Origin: Lethocerus indicus
Lineage: Eukaryota; Arthropoda; Insecta; Hemiptera; Belostomatidae
Direction: 5' to 3'
Length of the DNA: 64,000 nt
Assembly (NCBI GenBank): GCA_019843655.1
Contig: JACDQD010000008.1
Location: forward strand, 14,728,442-14,792,441
The translations under genes were made by a program, and so were the position numbers. Each line of letters begins with the position of its first letter. The first letter of the stretch is position 1. The notes under the pieces are model-generated. The model ran no database searches. It saw only the letters and a program-made list of their open reading frames with translations, and had not been told where the DNA came from. Below, one piece after another: positions 62,450 through 64,000 of the stretch.

Positions 62450-62960
62450 TCAAATACGAAATAAGCAAGCGCCTCTAACCATCTCCTTAAGTTTCCCTCC
62501 TCGGAGCCCTACTAATAAACCATACCTCAATATTCGTTCGGACCGCTATCTGATTCTTTGGCTTCGGTGTGTCGCCCGTAGCATAACAAATACTAAGACA
62601 CCCGGGTGTTGTCGGAACCGGAGGGGCGAAGGTTCTGGGATGGCCCGATACCGAAACTGAAACTGAGACCCGGCTACTGAAACTGAAACCGAGGCCGGCT
62701 AGTCGTGGTCAGGTCGGTTGGAGAGAGGGTGCTCTGCTACGGTCCCCCGTGCCAAAAACTGGAGCGTTCGATCCAGTCCAAATTGTGCTCCGCCGAAGGG
62801 GGCCAACAACTCCTGCGGCGAATGAACTCCCTTGGCGCAAGTGCCCTCCCCTTTCACGTCCCGGACCGGCAGAAAAAAAAGAGGAGAAAAGAAATTGCCC
62901 CGATGTACACGCGCATCCGTGTACGCACGCACGTTCCAATACGCGGTACAACGTAATACT
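62450..62960. other. GC-rich, CpG-containing segment
   Basis: Clearly GC-richer than its surroundings, with overlapping open frames of up to 88 codons on both strands, none resembling a known family. It may be another upstream regulatory region or promoter. I see no splice or start signal that decides it. Confidence 0.3.
62650..62700. repeat. Two-unit tandem duplication, about 25 bp
   Basis: ACCGAAACTGAAACTGAG followed by ACCCGGCT is repeated as ACTGAAACTGAAACCGAG followed by GCCGGCT. It lies within a GC-rich segment (62450-62960) with no convincing coding frame. Confidence 0.6.
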
Positions 62961-64000
62961 CCAAAGTTCCTCCATTATAACCTAGTTACCGATTGAACGG
63001 ACGATTTTTTCCGAGAAAAAAAGATTGGTATGTTATCGTAGGTTTTGTTTTTTGCCACCTGTTTTGGGATCAGCGATAATTAAGATTATCATTCGCGTTT
63101 CTGCAGAACAGCGCAGTGACAGTGATAATCGGCAACAGACATGCGTAGAGACGTCTCACTAGTTTACTAGATGCCGAAACCAGTTTTATTGTTTAACCCC
63201 AAATTTATGACCATTTACATGCCATAAATTGACTCACATGGATCAAGTCCTATCACAACTGATTTCTGAAGAATGGCGCGAGGCATTTATTATACGAAAC
63301 TAATAACTTTTAATGATTCATCCGACGCTTTGACTGCACTCGGGAAAGTGCAAGTAAAACCATCTGCGTTTCTACAATGACGCTTGGTTGCGCTGTCAAC
63401 CATTATTAAAAACTGAATACATTAATTATAGCTTTAGAATCATAATACAAATTATTTCAGTAATCTGTTGCGCCTAGTCTGAGCACCCTACCTATGGTTT
63501 CGAATCTGTGTTATGAGCTCATTAATACGTAATAGGTTTAGGAGCTGACGCACTAAGCAAATAGAACATAGGGCTCTTAGCAGAGCCAGTTCTCTAGATT
63601 TAATCAAAAAAGAGTTAAAAGCCTCCTCAGACTAAATACAACGCTGACCCCTTTTGAAATACAATCGATATAAGACTTCTCTTTTGGATTCCTTAGCCAA
63701 GGAATTCGAATAGACGTGACGTCTAACGTAAGGTCTTTTTAATATTTACAGTTGCGCCCGGATATATTTGAATGAAATTCAAAGTAGTAGTAAACAACTA
63801 ATCTTTAAATTCAGAAGCTATCTGAAAGAATTTTGAAGAGAATTCTTCCTACCATGGGAACGCAACGGCCGGGATATTAATAAGAAGAAATTACACTGTT
63901 GTAGATGAACAAGGCGGAATCAAACACAGTTGGTTTTTTATTTAGAAGATCAGATAGAATATCAGTCCAGCTTGTGACTATTTTTAAAATAGACTCGGAC
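62961..64000. other. Stretch at the window end
   Basis: A GATGCCGAAACCAGTTTTATTG fragment near 63171 loosely recalls the foldback arm. Otherwise I see nothing in it. Confidence 0.4.

Overview
This window is one end of a long, AT-rich, intron-rich animal gene. The minus strand between 25948 and 1 carries 25 coding exons of the voltage-gated sodium channel alpha subunit of insects (para / Nav1 family, the DDT and pyrethroid target). The exons join in phase into about 1,295 residues: N-terminus, domain I, I-II linker, domain II, II-III linker and the start of domain III segment S1. The window edge at base 1 falls inside exon 25, so the rest of domain III, domain IV and the C-terminus lie beyond it. 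Linker motifs and the channel core match insect para closely, so the organism is an insect. Order cannot be fixed from this sequence alone; a hemipteroid or other non-dipteran insect is a guess.

Layout. 1-5466: domain II, the II-III linker and the start of domain III in ten exons. 5467-9339: a 3.9 kb AT-rich intron. 9340-16604: I-II linker exons, several of cassette-compatible phase. 16747-22952: domain I and the acidic N-terminal stretch. 24796-24825: a 30-nt lysine-rich microexon. 25802-26061: start-codon exon with a short leader containing an upstream ORF. 26062-64000: no recognisable protein-coding exon on either strand. I read most of this as 5' intron and upstream regulatory DNA of the same gene, with a GC-rich, TATA-containing, donor-bearing candidate promoter/first exon at 59.4-59.95 kb. 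That last assignment is inference.

The 38 kb non-coding part is structured. It holds two nearly identical foldback retroposon-like elements (26.2 and 55.5 kb) with 15-bp and 12-bp target-site duplications and loops inverted relative to each other, plus at least five decayed relatives. Two further dispersed repeat families are present with three and two copies. About six GC-richer islands each carry a long GA/CT tract, and there is a dense ACAAT/ATTGT (SOX-like) cluster and several G-quadruplex-type runs. TA microsatellites are scattered throughout.

At the classic insecticide-resistance positions in the window (Musca numbering V410, M918, L925, T929, L932, L1014) the sequence encodes the ordinary, susceptible-type residues. 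I found no CRISPR, tRNA, rRNA or second protein-coding gene.
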